A stretch of 64,000 nt of DNA from NCBI RefSeq assembly GCF_020524885.1, contig NZ_JAIVKJ010000002.1, positions 868,001 through 932,000 of the forward strand, given 5' to 3'. Position 1 is the stretch's first letter, and each line of letters opens with the position of its first letter. Source of the stretch: Microbulbifer elongatus (lineage in GTDB: Bacteria > Pseudomonadota > Gammaproteobacteria > Pseudomonadales > Cellvibrionaceae). Below the pieces are notes generated by a model. The model worked only from the letters and a program-made list of their open reading frames with translations. It ran no database searches and was not told the origin of the DNA. This document shows, piece by piece, positions 11,757 through 20,908 of this stretch. The position numbers and the translations under genes are program-made.

Positions 11757-14285
11757 TTAATCGCGATAGAGCACCGTGACTGCGGTGCCTTCAGCGACTA
11801 CGGAGCCGCTGACCACACGCCCGTTACCCGCAGCCGGGTCGGATTTCTCCATCGCCACTTTCCACTCTCCACTGGGAAGGGTGTAATTGAAGTTGTCTGC
11901 GCTGTTGTAAATCACGATGACGTCGCTCCAGCTGTCGCCCACCGCGGCGCCATTGATACGGTTTACGATCACCCCGTAGCGTGGCCGATCACTGGTCACG
12001 TGCTGGTTGATGTCGTCCCAGCTGGTCAGACGGAAAGCCGGGTGCGCACGCCGCAGTGCGATTACGTCTTTGTAGTAGTCGTTCACATCTGCGTTGTCGA
12101 TTTTCCATTGCCAGTAATACTGGTTGATCGAGTCCGGCGACTGGTAGCTGTTGTGGTCTTCCTGCTTGTCGCGCATCAGCTCCACACCTCCGTGCAGGAA
12201 CGGAATTCCCTGGCTGGTTAGCACAATACCGTTGGCAAACATCTGGATACGTCGCAGGTAGCCGCTATCCCGACTTACCCCGTTCAGGTCGGCCCACTGC
12301 AGGACCTTGTCGCGCAGGGTCAGGTTGTCGTGGGCGGATACGTAATTGATGCTCTGTTCCGGGTCCATGGCGAACATGGGATCCCAGGAGTCGATGGGAG
12401 TGTCTGCATTTTTGCTGTAGCGAAGGGCTCCGCGACTGCCCACTTCAATGCGCCAGGTGTCCGGGTTGTTATTAAACGCAAAGCAGTCACCGGGGTTGCA
12501 TCCGCCATTGTCGTTCTGCCCCTTGATCGCCTCGCGGAATTTCGGATTGAATACCCCCACGCGCGCTTCATGAATTCGACCGATGGTGCCGAGGCGCACC
12601 CGCTCGAGCTCCCGGGGATCCGACGCATACCCGTTCCAGGGCTCTCCGTACAGCAGCAGGTTTCTGTCCGGGAATCGCTGGTTCAGATAGCTGCCCCATT
12701 CTCCCACTTCGTCATAATCGAAAATCCCGATCAGGTCGAAGCGGAAGCCGTCGATGTTGTATTCCTCTACCCAGTACTCCAGGGAGTCGCGGATCATGCG
12801 ACTCACCATCGGTACATTCGCATCGATACTGTTGCCGGTGCCAGACAGGTCGGTGGGGGTGTAATAACTGGTAGTGATTGCCTCAAACATCTCTTTGGAA
12901 TAGGTGTGGTTATAGACCACATCCATCACCACGCGCAGCCCCGCCTTGTGGAATTCGTCCACCATCTGCTTGAACTCGCGCACGCGGTTCTCGTAATCGT
13001 AGGGCGATTGCGAATAGCGCTCTTCGGGGATGCTGTAGTTGCGTGGGTCGTAGCCCCAGTTGTAGCAGGTGTTGTCGGCAGGGTCCGGGCAGGAACCAAA
13101 GTCGTACACGGGCAGGAGTTGTACGTGGGTAACGCCCAGTTCCTTGAGATGGTCGATACCGGTTGATACACCATTGAAGGTGGAGCCGCTCTCCACCATG
13201 CCGAGGAACTTGCCGCGCTTGGCGCTGCTTATCCCCGACTCAGGCGCGATGGTAAAGTCGCGGACGTGCACCTCGTAAATCACCGCGTCTTCGCGCGCGG
13301 TTAATTGCGGGCGCGGTGACCAGCCGCCAGTGAGATCGGTACTGCTGAGATCCATCACAATATTATTGTTGGTATTCGGCTCCACCATTTTGCCGTAGGG
13401 GTCGCGCACGGCAATGCCGTTCACCACAAAGTAGTAGGGTTTTAACTTCCAGTCGCCGCTAACGGTGATCGAGTAGACGTCGGTGAGTCCATTACTATCG
13501 GCAACTTTGCCCATTGGATAGCTTTGGCCATCCAGCACCAGTTGCACATTGGTGTGATCCGGGGACCACAGGGAGAAGGTGGTTTCCGCCGGTGCATAGA
13601 TGGCCCCCAGTGTCTCCGCGTTGCCACCACTGCCCCCACAATTTTCCGCGCACGCCACGGGCTCCAGCGAGTAGCTGAGGCTGGCGTCGTTCACGGTGAG
13701 TAGATAGTCCCCGGTGACACTGGTGTAGATGTCGCCACCGCTCTGTTCCAGGGTGCCGCCGCTGTTGCTGGAGGGATCGTTGTCGCCGTAGTTCTGGCTC
13801 CAGTCGCCGTACACATCCACCTTGAAGCGTTGGTTGCCCTGGCCGTCGAAGTTGATCTGCAGTTGCCAGGTGTTGTCGGCCACCAATGCCATTGCGCTCG
13901 CGCCCCAGCCGTTGGGCGTGCCGCGGAATGACAGGCCGGGGAAGTTGCTGGTGGGGTTGCCAGAGTTGCCACCATCACAGCTTGCGACCTCGTTTACCTG
14001 AATGGTTTTACTGTCACTGTAAAAATGAATTTCGTAATTTGTGTTTGCGCCGACAGTGTAATCAGAAGTCGGGTATGCCTCCTGCCAATTGGCAAAGCGG
14101 TCGATCTTGAAGCGGGGGCCGCCGCTGGCGTCGCCTGCAGAAAATTGTTGGCAGGTTTTGTAGTGCGAGCTGCTGACTGACGTCATCGTCTCTGCGGACC
14201 AGCTATTGGGTGTGCCGCGGAAATACCAGTCGGCACTGGCGTGCGCGCTGGATAGCAGCAGCGCGGTAACGATCAATTTTTTCAT
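11757..14285 (-). CDS. secreted type I pullulanase (GH13) with two N-terminal modules
   Basis: 842 residues with a signal peptide (MKKLIVTALLLSSAHASA). Two related modules follow (about 19-100 and 117-208), each with FRGTPNxW and RFK(I/V)D..; then a CBM48-like domain (about 228-320) and a GH13 catalytic barrel. The YNWGYDP motif (about 408-414) is the hallmark of type I pullulanases, which cut alpha-1,6 branches in pullulan and starch. Catalytic residues are visible: nucleophile Asp517 (GFRFDLIG), acid/base Glu548 (LYGEPW) and Asp653 (SAHDNL). The modules are unassigned but look starch-binding because of their conserved tryptophans and the host enzyme. It lies directly downstream of the alpha-amylase gene on the same strand (97 bp gap), and the two together would debranch and cleave starch. 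Confidence 0.92.
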   Translation of the reverse strand: MKKLIVTALLLSSAHASADWYFRGTPNSWSAETMTSVSSSHYKTCQQFSAGDASGGPRFKIDRFANWQEAYPTSDYTVGANTNYEIHFYSDSKTIQVNEVASCDGGNSGNPTSNFPGLSFRGTPNGWGASAMALVADNTWQLQINFDGQGNQRFKVDVYGDWSQNYGDNDPSSNSGGTLEQSGGDIYTSVTGDYLLTVNDASLSYSLEPVACAENCGGSGGNAETLGAIYAPAETTFSLWSPDHTNVQLVLDGQSYPMGKVADSNGLTDVYSITVSGDWKLKPYYFVVNGIAVRDPYGKMVEPNTNNNIVMDLSSTDLTGGWSPRPQLTAREDAVIYEVHVRDFTIAPESGISSAKRGKFLGMVESGSTFNGVSTGIDHLKELGVTHVQLLPVYDFGSCPDPADNTCYNWGYDPRNYSIPEERYSQSPYDYENRVREFKQMVDEFHKAGLRVVMDVVYNHTYSKEMFEAITTSYYTPTDLSGTGNSIDANVPMVSRMIRDSLEYWVEEYNIDGFRFDLIGIFDYDEVGEWGSYLNQRFPDRNLLLYGEPWNGYASDPRELERVRLGTIGRIHEARVGVFNPKFREAIKGQNDNGGCNPGDCFAFNNNPDTWRIEVGSRGALRYSKNADTPIDSWDPMFAMDPEQSINYVSAHDNLTLRDKVLQWADLNGVSRDSGYLRRIQMFANGIVLTSQGIPFLHGGVELMRDKQEDHNSYQSPDSINQYYWQWKIDNADVNDYYKDVIALRRAHPAFRLTSWDDINQHVTSDRPRYGVIVNRINGAAVGDSWSDVIVIYNSADNFNYTLPSGEWKVAMEKSDPAAGNGRVVSGSVVAEGTAVTVLYRD

Positions 14286-14344
14286 CGCTCTATTCTCTTT
14301 ATTTTTATGTGATGGAAGGGCGCGGTCGGGTCTGCGCCCTGCTT

Positions 14345-14388
14345 GTTAACGTATTGCTAACGTAAGTCGTTAACGCAATTCGTTAACG
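14345..14388. repeat. tandem GTTAACG-type repeat over the amylase stop codon
   Basis: Four copies of G(T/C)TAACG lie at 14345, 14356, 14369 and 14382, spaced 11-13 bp. The last copy includes the amylase TAA (14383-14385 on the minus strand). Two copies sit in the palindrome CGTTAACG. It could be replication slippage or a binding site between the amylase and pullulanase genes. Confidence 0.5.
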
Positions 14389-17202
14389 TAAATAGGCCCC
14401 ATCGTTGCCGATCTTGCCGGCACCGTTTAATACATAAATGCCGGCGGAATAGGCTTTAACGGTAAAGTTGATATTGCCGCTATTTACCTGAATTTGTGCA
14501 CCAGTGACCGCATCGGTATAGGTGCCGTTGGGAATGCCGGACACACTGATGCCCTGGTCACCACCGGCTGCAAGCCCAACGACCGCATAGGAATTGCCGG
14601 CGCTGTGGTTGCGCACAAAGCTCATGCCTGCGCCCCACTCATTGACCTTTTCCATCTGGCCTTTCTGCAATGCGGGAATGGCGTGACGGATCTGGTTCAG
14701 GCGCTGGATATGCTTGTACAGATTGTGGTTCTGGGTGGCGGCGAGGTTGTCCAGGTGCGGCCCGTAGTAGGCGCGCCCGGTCTGGTCGACGGTGTCGTTG
14801 GCCGATTGGATATCTTGCGGTAGCCCGGCTTGGAACATGATTTCCTCACCGTAGTAGAGGGTGGGAATACCGCGAATGGTCCACAGCAGGTTGTAGGTCA
14901 TAGCCGCGTCCGACTCAGCGCCGCCGAAGCGGTACTTGAAGTCGTTATCCGGGCCCACGTCATGGTTCTGGAAGAAGGTCACCAGCTCTGTGGGATCGGC
15001 GTAAGTCCAGTCCATATCCAGCGCACCCTTGATGCCGCCGAAGCTGCCGCGGGTGACGTTGTCGCGGAAGGTGGAAAACAGTGGGAAGTCGATCATTGCG
15101 AAATCGGAATCCCCCTGCGGGTTGGACGGGTCGGAGCCGGTGCGGGTGTACCACCAGGGGCGGATCACCGCAGAGGCGTTATCATTGCCGAGTTCCGAGC
15201 CGAAACCGAGCCCCTTCACCAGCGCCTCACCGAACACGAATAGCCCCGGCTTGTGCGCCTGCCACTCATGCACGTAACTCAGTAGTTCGTCGCGCTCCAC
15301 GTGTTTGACGGTGTCTACGCGGATTCCGTCAACGCCCATATCCAGATACTGCTTGATGGCGCTGTTCAGGTAATCCTTCACGTTCTGGTTACCGGTGGCG
15401 AGATCGATGGTGTCACCAGCCATGTGTTTACGCTGCAGTGCGGTGGGGTTTTCCCAGTCGCCGCCGGACATAAAGCCATCCAGGTGATACCACGCCGGGT
15501 CCAGATTCTGCGCGTCGATTCCGAAGAAGCGGTTGGGGTCATAGCCGGCCAGCGGTACGGTGACACCGGTTTTGGGGTCGACGAGTGGCTCGATACCATC
15601 GGGATCAGAGTTGTGGCGGTCGCGGAACCACTGCGGCGCTACCGGATTGTCGTTGTCGTCGCGGAACGCACTTTGGTAATCACCCAGATGGCCGAAATAA
15701 GGATCGTTGCTGATCATGCCCTGGCTACTGCCCTGGGGGACGTAGTACTTGATGGGCAGGTGGTCGATCCATACCTGGTTGCGAATGCCGTACTGGCTGG
15801 AGTGATTCACCACCACGTCCTGAATGACCTTGATGCCTTTTGCGTGCGCCGCGTCGATAAAGTCCTGATACGTCGCATCCGGCGATTCAAGGCGAGGGTC
15901 GACTCTGGTCCAGTCGTAAGCGTGGTAGCCGTGATAGTCGAGACCGCTGCGGTTCTCCACGGGTGGGGTTACCCAGATGGCGGTAAAGCCCAGGTCCTTG
16001 ATGTAATCCAGTTGCTGGATCAGGCCCTTGAAGTCGCCTCGCCACTGCGGGTCGCCGGGCATGATGCGGTCGCGGTTGTAGTAATTGTTGCTGGCGTCAC
16101 CATCGTAGAAGCGCGCCGTCAGTACGAAGTAAATAGTCTCCGCACGGAAATCGCTGCCGCTCCCCGACGATGAGCCACCAGACGAGCTGCTGGAGGAACT
16201 ACTGGAAGAGCTACTGGAGGAACCGCCGAGAGCGGTGGCGGTGATTGCCTGTGTGGCAGCATCAAAACAGATTGCGTAATCGGTATTGGCATTTACGGTG
16301 TAATCGGCACCGGGGTAGCTCTCTGTCCAGTCTGCGAAGTGATCGATCTTGAAACGCGGCCCGCCGCCGGCGTCGCCACTACCAAAGCTCTGTTCGGTAC
16401 AGAAGTTGTTGCCATCACTGCTGGCCATTTCAGTTGCGGCCCAACCGTTGGCGGTACCGCGGAAATACCAACTGTCGCCGCCGCTACCTCCGCTACTACT
16501 GGTCCCACTGCTACTTCCGCTACTGCTACTACTGCTTCCGCCGCTACTGCTGCCACCGTCGCTAACCAGGACATAGGTAAAGTCGTTGTCATTCACCCGC
16601 AACAGGTGACTACCGGAGACGCTGGTATAGATATCGCCGCCACCGGCGTCGAGCAGTCCGTCACCACCGTTGTCACCATAGTTCTGGCTCCAGTCGCCGT
16701 AGAGGTCAAGCTTGAAGCGCTGGTCGGCCTCGCCGTCGAAATCAATCGCCAGCTCCCAGGTGTTGTCTGCCACCAGTTGCATGGCCGTCGCGCTCCAGGT
16801 GTTGGGCGTGCCGCGGAAATAGAGCGATGGGAAATTGGCTGTGAAGCCGACCTCGCCGTCGCAGCTGGAAACCTCGCTAATGGCAATGCTGTGGCTGTCG
16901 CTGGAAAAAGTGATTTCGTAATTTCGGTTGTCGTTCACGCTGTAGTCGGCGTTGGGATAGCTTTCGCTCCAGTCGCCATAGCGGTCGATTTTGAAGCGCG
17001 GACCACCGCCGCCGTCGCCACTGGCGAAGTTCTGGCAGGATCGGAAAGTGTTGGCGCTGACCTGCGTCATGGCTTCCGCGCTCCAGCCATTAGCGGTGCC
17101 GCGGAAATACCACTCCGTCGCGGCGGTCGAGGAAAAAGAGGCAAGCATGAGGCAGGGAATAACGGACAGCCGGAGGCGGCCGCCGCAGGGAGGATTCTTC
17201 AT
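14383..17202 (-). CDS. secreted alpha-amylase (GH13) with three N-terminal modules and poly-Ser linkers
   Basis: 939 residues. After a signal peptide (about 1-28) come two modules (about 29-112 and 125-214), a serine/glycine linker (217-243), a third module (about 244-325), a second poly-Ser linker (327-350) and a GH13 catalytic domain from about 352 to the end. Catalytic residues are Asp630 (GIRVDTVKH), Glu659 (FVFGEAL) and Asp748 (FFQNHDVG), with region I DVVVNHSS. Modules 1 and 3 are one subtype (WYFRGTANGW, GPRFKID..DW), and module 2 matches the second module of the neighbouring pullulanase. It hydrolyses internal alpha-1,4 bonds of starch outside the cell. Poly-Ser linkers are typical of marine Cellvibrionales polysaccharidases. 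It is transcribed toward the pullulanase gene, with a CRP-like site in the divergent region to mmsB. Confidence 0.92.
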   Translation of the reverse strand: MKNPPCGGRLRLSVIPCLMLASFSSTAATEWYFRGTANGWSAEAMTQVSANTFRSCQNFASGDGGGGPRFKIDRYGDWSESYPNADYSVNDNRNYEITFSSDSHSIAISEVSSCDGEVGFTANFPSLYFRGTPNTWSATAMQLVADNTWELAIDFDGEADQRFKLDLYGDWSQNYGDNGGDGLLDAGGGDIYTSVSGSHLLRVNDNDFTYVLVSDGGSSSGGSSSSSSGSSSGTSSSGGSGGDSWYFRGTANGWAATEMASSDGNNFCTEQSFGSGDAGGGPRFKIDHFADWTESYPGADYTVNANTDYAICFDAATQAITATALGGSSSSSSSSSSSSSSGGSSSGSGSDFRAETIYFVLTARFYDGDASNNYYNRDRIMPGDPQWRGDFKGLIQQLDYIKDLGFTAIWVTPPVENRSGLDYHGYHAYDWTRVDPRLESPDATYQDFIDAAHAKGIKVIQDVVVNHSSQYGIRNQVWIDHLPIKYYVPQGSSQGMISNDPYFGHLGDYQSAFRDDNDNPVAPQWFRDRHNSDPDGIEPLVDPKTGVTVPLAGYDPNRFFGIDAQNLDPAWYHLDGFMSGGDWENPTALQRKHMAGDTIDLATGNQNVKDYLNSAIKQYLDMGVDGIRVDTVKHVERDELLSYVHEWQAHKPGLFVFGEALVKGLGFGSELGNDNASAVIRPWWYTRTGSDPSNPQGDSDFAMIDFPLFSTFRDNVTRGSFGGIKGALDMDWTYADPTELVTFFQNHDVGPDNDFKYRFGGAESDAAMTYNLLWTIRGIPTLYYGEEIMFQAGLPQDIQSANDTVDQTGRAYYGPHLDNLAATQNHNLYKHIQRLNQIRHAIPALQKGQMEKVNEWGAGMSFVRNHSAGNSYAVVGLAAGGDQGISVSGIPNGTYTDAVTGAQIQVNSGNINFTVKAYSAGIYVLNGAGKIGNDGAYLR

Positions 17203-17467
17203 CGCTATGTACCGTTATATTTATTGGATTTATTAGTCGATCGTCAAGATACTGCTGTGGATTCGACGGGCTGTCACCACAGGCTTCAGACTAGGGCGGC
17301 GCGGGAACAGCACACATCCTCCCCGAGAGGGGCGTAGCGGAAAACTGTGACAAATTCCCGACCGGGGTCAGTGTGGAATCCGCCCGATTGCGTTGTCGGC
17401 CTGTGCGCGTAAATTGAGTAACATGGCGGTTAGCCCATGCAGGTAACGGGTTTATCTGGGGCGATTT

Positions 17468-17483
17468 TGTGACGACGCTCACA
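17468..17483. promoter_or_regulatory. CRP-type operator between amylase and mmsB
   Basis: TGTGA-CGACGC-TCACA has perfect CRP half-sites with a 6-bp spacer. It lies 46 bp before the mmsB ATG and about 265 bp before the amylase start, so it most directly suits mmsB. The rest of the 326 bp divergent region (17203-17528) shows no other clear element. Confidence 0.6.
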
Positions 17484-17528
17484 GGGAACACACAATAACG
17501 ATAAATCACACACGAAAAGGACGCTCTG

Positions 17529-18428
17529 ATGAAGAACATTGCATTTATTGGGCTCGGCAATATGGGCGGGCCCATGGCCGCCAACCTGGTAAAGAAAGGC
17601 TTCGCTGTTACCGCTTTCGACCTTTCTGCACCGATGCTGGAAAGCGCGGTCGCCAGCGGCTGCCACAAGGCGGAAAGTGCACACGCTGCAATCGATGGCG
17701 CGGATGCGGTGGTATCCATGCTGCCCAGCGGCGAGGCAGTGCGTTCCCTGTACCTTGGTGTACATGGCCTGTTGCAGGCGATGACACCGGGGACACTGCT
17801 GATTGATTGCTCCACCATCGCCGCCAACGATGCCCGCCAGGTTATCGCCGCCGCCAGTGAGCGCGATATCGAGGCGCTGGATGCGCCGGTTTCCGGAGGC
17901 ACCGCGGCCGCCGCAGCGGGCACCCTTTCCTTTATGTGTGGTGGATCAGATGGCGCTGTGGAGCGGGCGCGGCCGGTGCTGGAAGCCATGGGGGCGAATA
18001 TTTTTCACGCGGGCCCGGCGGGCTCCGGCCAGGTGGCGAAAATCTGCAACAACATGTTGCTCGCCATTCATATGATCGGCACCGCCGAGGCCCTGCAGTT
18101 GGGGGTGGACAACGGGCTCGATCCCAGTGTGTTGTCAGAGATTATGCGCGCCAGCTCCGGCGGCAACTGGTCGCTGGAAAAGTACAACCCGTACCCGGGC
18201 GTTATGGAGAATGTCCCTGCATCGCGGGAATATCAGGGCGGCTTTTCTGTGGCACTGATGCTGAAAGATCTCGGGCTTGCCATGGATACGGCCGCCGGCA
18301 GTGCTTCTTCCACCCCGCTGGGTGCGCTGGCGAAAAACCTGTACCAGCTGCACGGTGGAGACCCAATCAACAAAGTCCTGGATTTCTCCTCCATTCAAAA
18401 CCTGTTCCGCCGTCCGGTAGGCGACTAA
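17529..18428 (+). CDS. mmsB: 3-hydroxyisobutyrate dehydrogenase
   Basis: 299 residues, full length. N-terminal Rossmann fold with GLGNMGGPMAANL, the beta-hydroxyacid dehydrogenase signature DAPVSGGTAAAAAGTLSFM, and the catalytic lysine in GSGQVAKICNNM. It oxidises 3-hydroxyisobutyrate to methylmalonate semialdehyde with NAD+ in valine catabolism. The enzyme one step earlier, 3-hydroxyisobutyryl-CoA hydrolase, is encoded 5.9 kb upstream on the same strand; in many relatives the two are near neighbours. A CRP-like palindrome is centred about 54 bp before the start, suggesting carbon-status control. Confidence 0.95.
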   Translation: MKNIAFIGLGNMGGPMAANLVKKGFAVTAFDLSAPMLESAVASGCHKAESAHAAIDGADAVVSMLPSGEAVRSLYLGVHGLLQAMTPGTLLIDCSTIAANDARQVIAAASERDIEALDAPVSGGTAAAAAGTLSFMCGGSDGAVERARPVLEAMGANIFHAGPAGSGQVAKICNNMLLAIHMIGTAEALQLGVDNGLDPSVLSEIMRASSGGNWSLEKYNPYPGVMENVPASREYQGGFSVALMLKDLGLAMDTAAGSASSTPLGALAKNLYQLHGGDPINKVLDFSSIQNLFRRPVGD

Positions 18429-18451
18429 TCAGGCGTTGACCCGATCGTCAC

Positions 18452-18465
18452 TTGATCCAGATCAG
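18452..18465. promoter_or_regulatory. FNR/Anr-type box upstream of hemN
   Basis: TTGAT-CCAG-ATCAG matches the FNR consensus TTGAT-N4-ATCAA at nine of ten defined positions. It ends 79 bp before the hemN ATG. FNR-type control of hemN is well established in gammaproteobacteria, and an fnr gene follows directly. Confidence 0.7.
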
Positions 18466-18544
18466 GTGAGCGGGCCTTGAGAACGAGTAACTTGGCGGGA
18501 TCGAACGTTCCCGCTGGACCTCTCTGGATCAAGGTTTCTCCCCA

Positions 18545-20008
18545 ATGGCTGCAATCAGCATCGGCAATAGCGCATCTCGCGATGCTTCCTCCAGTAATAA
18601 CGTACTGCCCCCAAGCGCAGGCGGCGAGCTGTCTCCGGAGTTGCTCGCCCGCTATGCGGGTCCCTGCCCGCGTTATACCTCCTACCCGACCGCAGATCGC
18701 TTCAAAGACCTGGGTGCTGCGCGGGCTGGCAGCGATGCAGGCTCAGAGCCCAAGCCGTGGGATGCGTTGCAAGATATCCAGAATCTCTCGCTCTACGTGC
18801 ATATTCCGTTCTGTCGCTCGCTCTGCTATTTCTGCGCCTGCAACAAGGTCATTACCCAGCAGTACGGGCTGGCGTCAAGTTACCTGGATCGGGTGCTCAG
18901 CGAGGCGCAGTGGTATCGGCAGAAAACCGCCCGCGCACCGGTGACCCAGTTACACCTGGGTGGCGGCACGCCCACCTACCTGAATGACGGCGACCTGACG
19001 CGGCTGGTAAAGGGGCTCGGCGAAATCTTCGCGTTGAGTTCCGGCGATGATGTGGAGTACAGCGTGGAAGCGGATCCGCGGGTTCTCGAACTGGAAACGC
19101 TGGATACGCTGCGCGAGCTCGGTTTCAATCGACTGAGCATGGGCATTCAGGACTTCAATCCGGAGGTGCAGCGGGCGATCAACCGGATTTGTTCTCCGAA
19201 GCAGGTGCGCGCGCTCACCGAGGCGGCGCGTGAGCGCGGCTTTGGTTCCATTTCTTACGACCTTATTTACGGGCTGCCCGGGCAGGACGTGGCGAGCCTT
19301 GAGCGCACCATCGACACGGTGGTCGGGCTCGCGCCGGACCGCATCGCACTGTATCACTATGCGCACCTGCCGCACCGGTTCAAGGCTCAGCGCCTGATCA
19401 GCTCGGACCTGATTCCTCCGCCGCAGGCCAAGATCGATATGCAGCTCGCCGCGACAAAGCGGCTGACAGAGGCTGGCTATCGCTTTCTCGGCATGGATCA
19501 CTTCGCCCGCCCGGAGGATCCCTTGTCTCGCGCGGCCGAAAGCGGCAATCTCGCGCGCAATTTCCAGGGCTATACGCTGATGCCTGCAGACGCGCTGGTC
19601 GGGCTCGGGGCGTCGGCCATCAGTTACAGTCGCGACGGCTACTGGCAGAACCACCACGGCCAGAAGGAGTACGCTACCGCCATCGCTGAGCGCGGGGAGG
19701 CGATCTGGCGTGGCTGGCAAATGGACAGTGACGATCGCGAGCGACAGTGGCTGATCATGGAGTTGATGTGTCACCTCCGGCTAGACAAGCGCGAGGCAGA
19801 GCGCCGTTTGGGCGCCCCCTTTGCGAAGTATTTCGCAGAGGATCTGTTGCGTCTGGAGCCGTTGAAGGCTGATGGACTATTGCTGGAGACCCCGGAAAAC
19901 CTGGTGGTCACGGATCGTGGGCGCTGGTTTCTACGCAATATTGCGGCGGCGTTTGACCGTCACCTGCACCTCGGTGCGTCCGCGGCCCAGTACTCCCGTG
20001 TGCTTTAA
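18545..20008 (+). CDS. hemN: oxygen-independent coproporphyrinogen III oxidase
   Basis: 487 residues, a radical SAM enzyme that decarboxylates coproporphyrinogen III to protoporphyrinogen IX without oxygen. The [4Fe-4S] cluster motif is CRSLCYFCACNK (C-x3-C-x2-C-x-C), preceded by the HemN-typical GPCPRYTSYPTADRF and LYVHIPFC. LHLGGGTPTYL and EADPR match SAM-binding regions. The N-terminus is about 30 residues longer than in E. coli HemN and low in complexity, so a later start is possible, though none has a better ribosome site. It is cytoplasmic. It follows an FNR-type box and precedes fnr on the same strand, as in many cco-hemN-fnr clusters, but no cbb3 oxidase genes are present here. Confidence 0.95.
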   Translation: MAAISIGNSASRDASSSNNVLPPSAGGELSPELLARYAGPCPRYTSYPTADRFKDLGAARAGSDAGSEPKPWDALQDIQNLSLYVHIPFCRSLCYFCACNKVITQQYGLASSYLDRVLSEAQWYRQKTARAPVTQLHLGGGTPTYLNDGDLTRLVKGLGEIFALSSGDDVEYSVEADPRVLELETLDTLRELGFNRLSMGIQDFNPEVQRAINRICSPKQVRALTEAARERGFGSISYDLIYGLPGQDVASLERTIDTVVGLAPDRIALYHYAHLPHRFKAQRLISSDLIPPPQAKIDMQLAATKRLTEAGYRFLGMDHFARPEDPLSRAAESGNLARNFQGYTLMPADALVGLGASAISYSRDGYWQNHHGQKEYATAIAERGEAIWRGWQMDSDDRERQWLIMELMCHLRLDKREAERRLGAPFAKYFAEDLLRLEPLKADGLLLETPENLVVTDRGRWFLRNIAAAFDRHLHLGASAAQYSRVL

Positions 20009-20147
20009 GCGGGCGATAGGGATACAATTTCGGGAAATGCGGGTAACACGATAGCCTCGCAACGGAAGTCCGTGAGTAAACCGGTCTCTGAACGATCGGC
20101 CTTCGAACTATCACATCTGAACTTTTAGCCTGGCAGTGGAAAATACA

Positions 20148-20876
20148 ATGTCCAAGTCCTCAGCAGCCGTAAACTGTGGAAATTGCTCAGTCAAAAGACT
20201 GTGCCTGCCCGTGGGGCTGAGTGAGGAAGATATCCAGCGTCTGGAGCAGGTAACACGCAAGAAGAAAATCCTGAAAGCGGGCGATTCCCTGTTCCGGGCG
20301 GGCGACCCCTTTTCCAACCTTTATGCGATTCGCTCCGGCAGCTTCAAGTCGGCAGTGATCGGAGCAGATGGCGATACCCAGATAACGCACTTTGCCTTGC
20401 CAGGAGAGCTGCTCGGCCTTGATGCCTATAGCAGTGGCTCGCACCCGGGTTATGCTGAGGCGCTGGAAGAAAGCAGCGTGTGTGTGCTGCCATTCACCCA
20501 GCTGGAAAACCTGGCGCAACAGGTGCCGGCTTTACAGAAGCAGATGTACAACATTTTTTCTGAAGAGCTGAAACAGGATAACGACGTGCTGTTGCTGCTG
20601 GGGAAGCGCTCTGCAGAAAGCCGCCTGGCCGCACTGTTAATTAATATTTCCAGCCGCTATGCGCAACGCGGATACTCCGCCAGTGAGTTCAAGCTCTCCA
20701 TGCAGCGTATCGATATTGCCAACTATCTGGGGCTGACCGCGGAAACCGTCAGCCGTCTGATGTCCCGTTTTCAAAAGCAGGCGCTTATCCGCGCCGAGGG
20801 GCGGGTCGTCACCATTCTCGATCTTATTGCTCTGAGCGAACTGGCCGGTACCCACTGCAGTTACGAAAACGGTTAA
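20148..20876 (+). CDS. fnr: FNR/Anr-family oxygen-sensing transcription factor
   Basis: 242 residues from ATG 20148 (MSKSSAAVNCGNC); GTG 20136 in frame would add four residues. The N-terminal cysteines C-x2-C-x5-C (CGNCSVKRLC) plus the inner cysteine in ESSVCVLPF are the four ligands of the oxygen-labile [4Fe-4S] cluster. A cyclic-nucleotide-type beta roll, a dimer helix and a C-terminal helix-turn-helix follow. The recognition helix reads TAETVSRLMSRFQ, with the Glu and Ser-Arg residues that read TTGAT half-sites. It should activate genes under low oxygen, and matching boxes lie before hemN and the hemerythrin gene on either side. Confidence 0.95.
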   Translation: MSKSSAAVNCGNCSVKRLCLPVGLSEEDIQRLEQVTRKKKILKAGDSLFRAGDPFSNLYAIRSGSFKSAVIGADGDTQITHFALPGELLGLDAYSSGSHPGYAEALEESSVCVLPFTQLENLAQQVPALQKQMYNIFSEELKQDNDVLLLLGKRSAESRLAALLINISSRYAQRGYSASEFKLSMQRIDIANYLGLTAETVSRLMSRFQKQALIRAEGRVVTILDLIALSELAGTHCSYENG

Positions 20877-20908
20877 CGCTCAGATTCAGGCGCCTGCCGG
20901 GGATTCCT

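Noticed and set aside
12330-13166. 278-codon open frame opposite the pullulanase gene
   Set aside because: The conserved catalytic motifs lie on the minus strand; this frame shows none.
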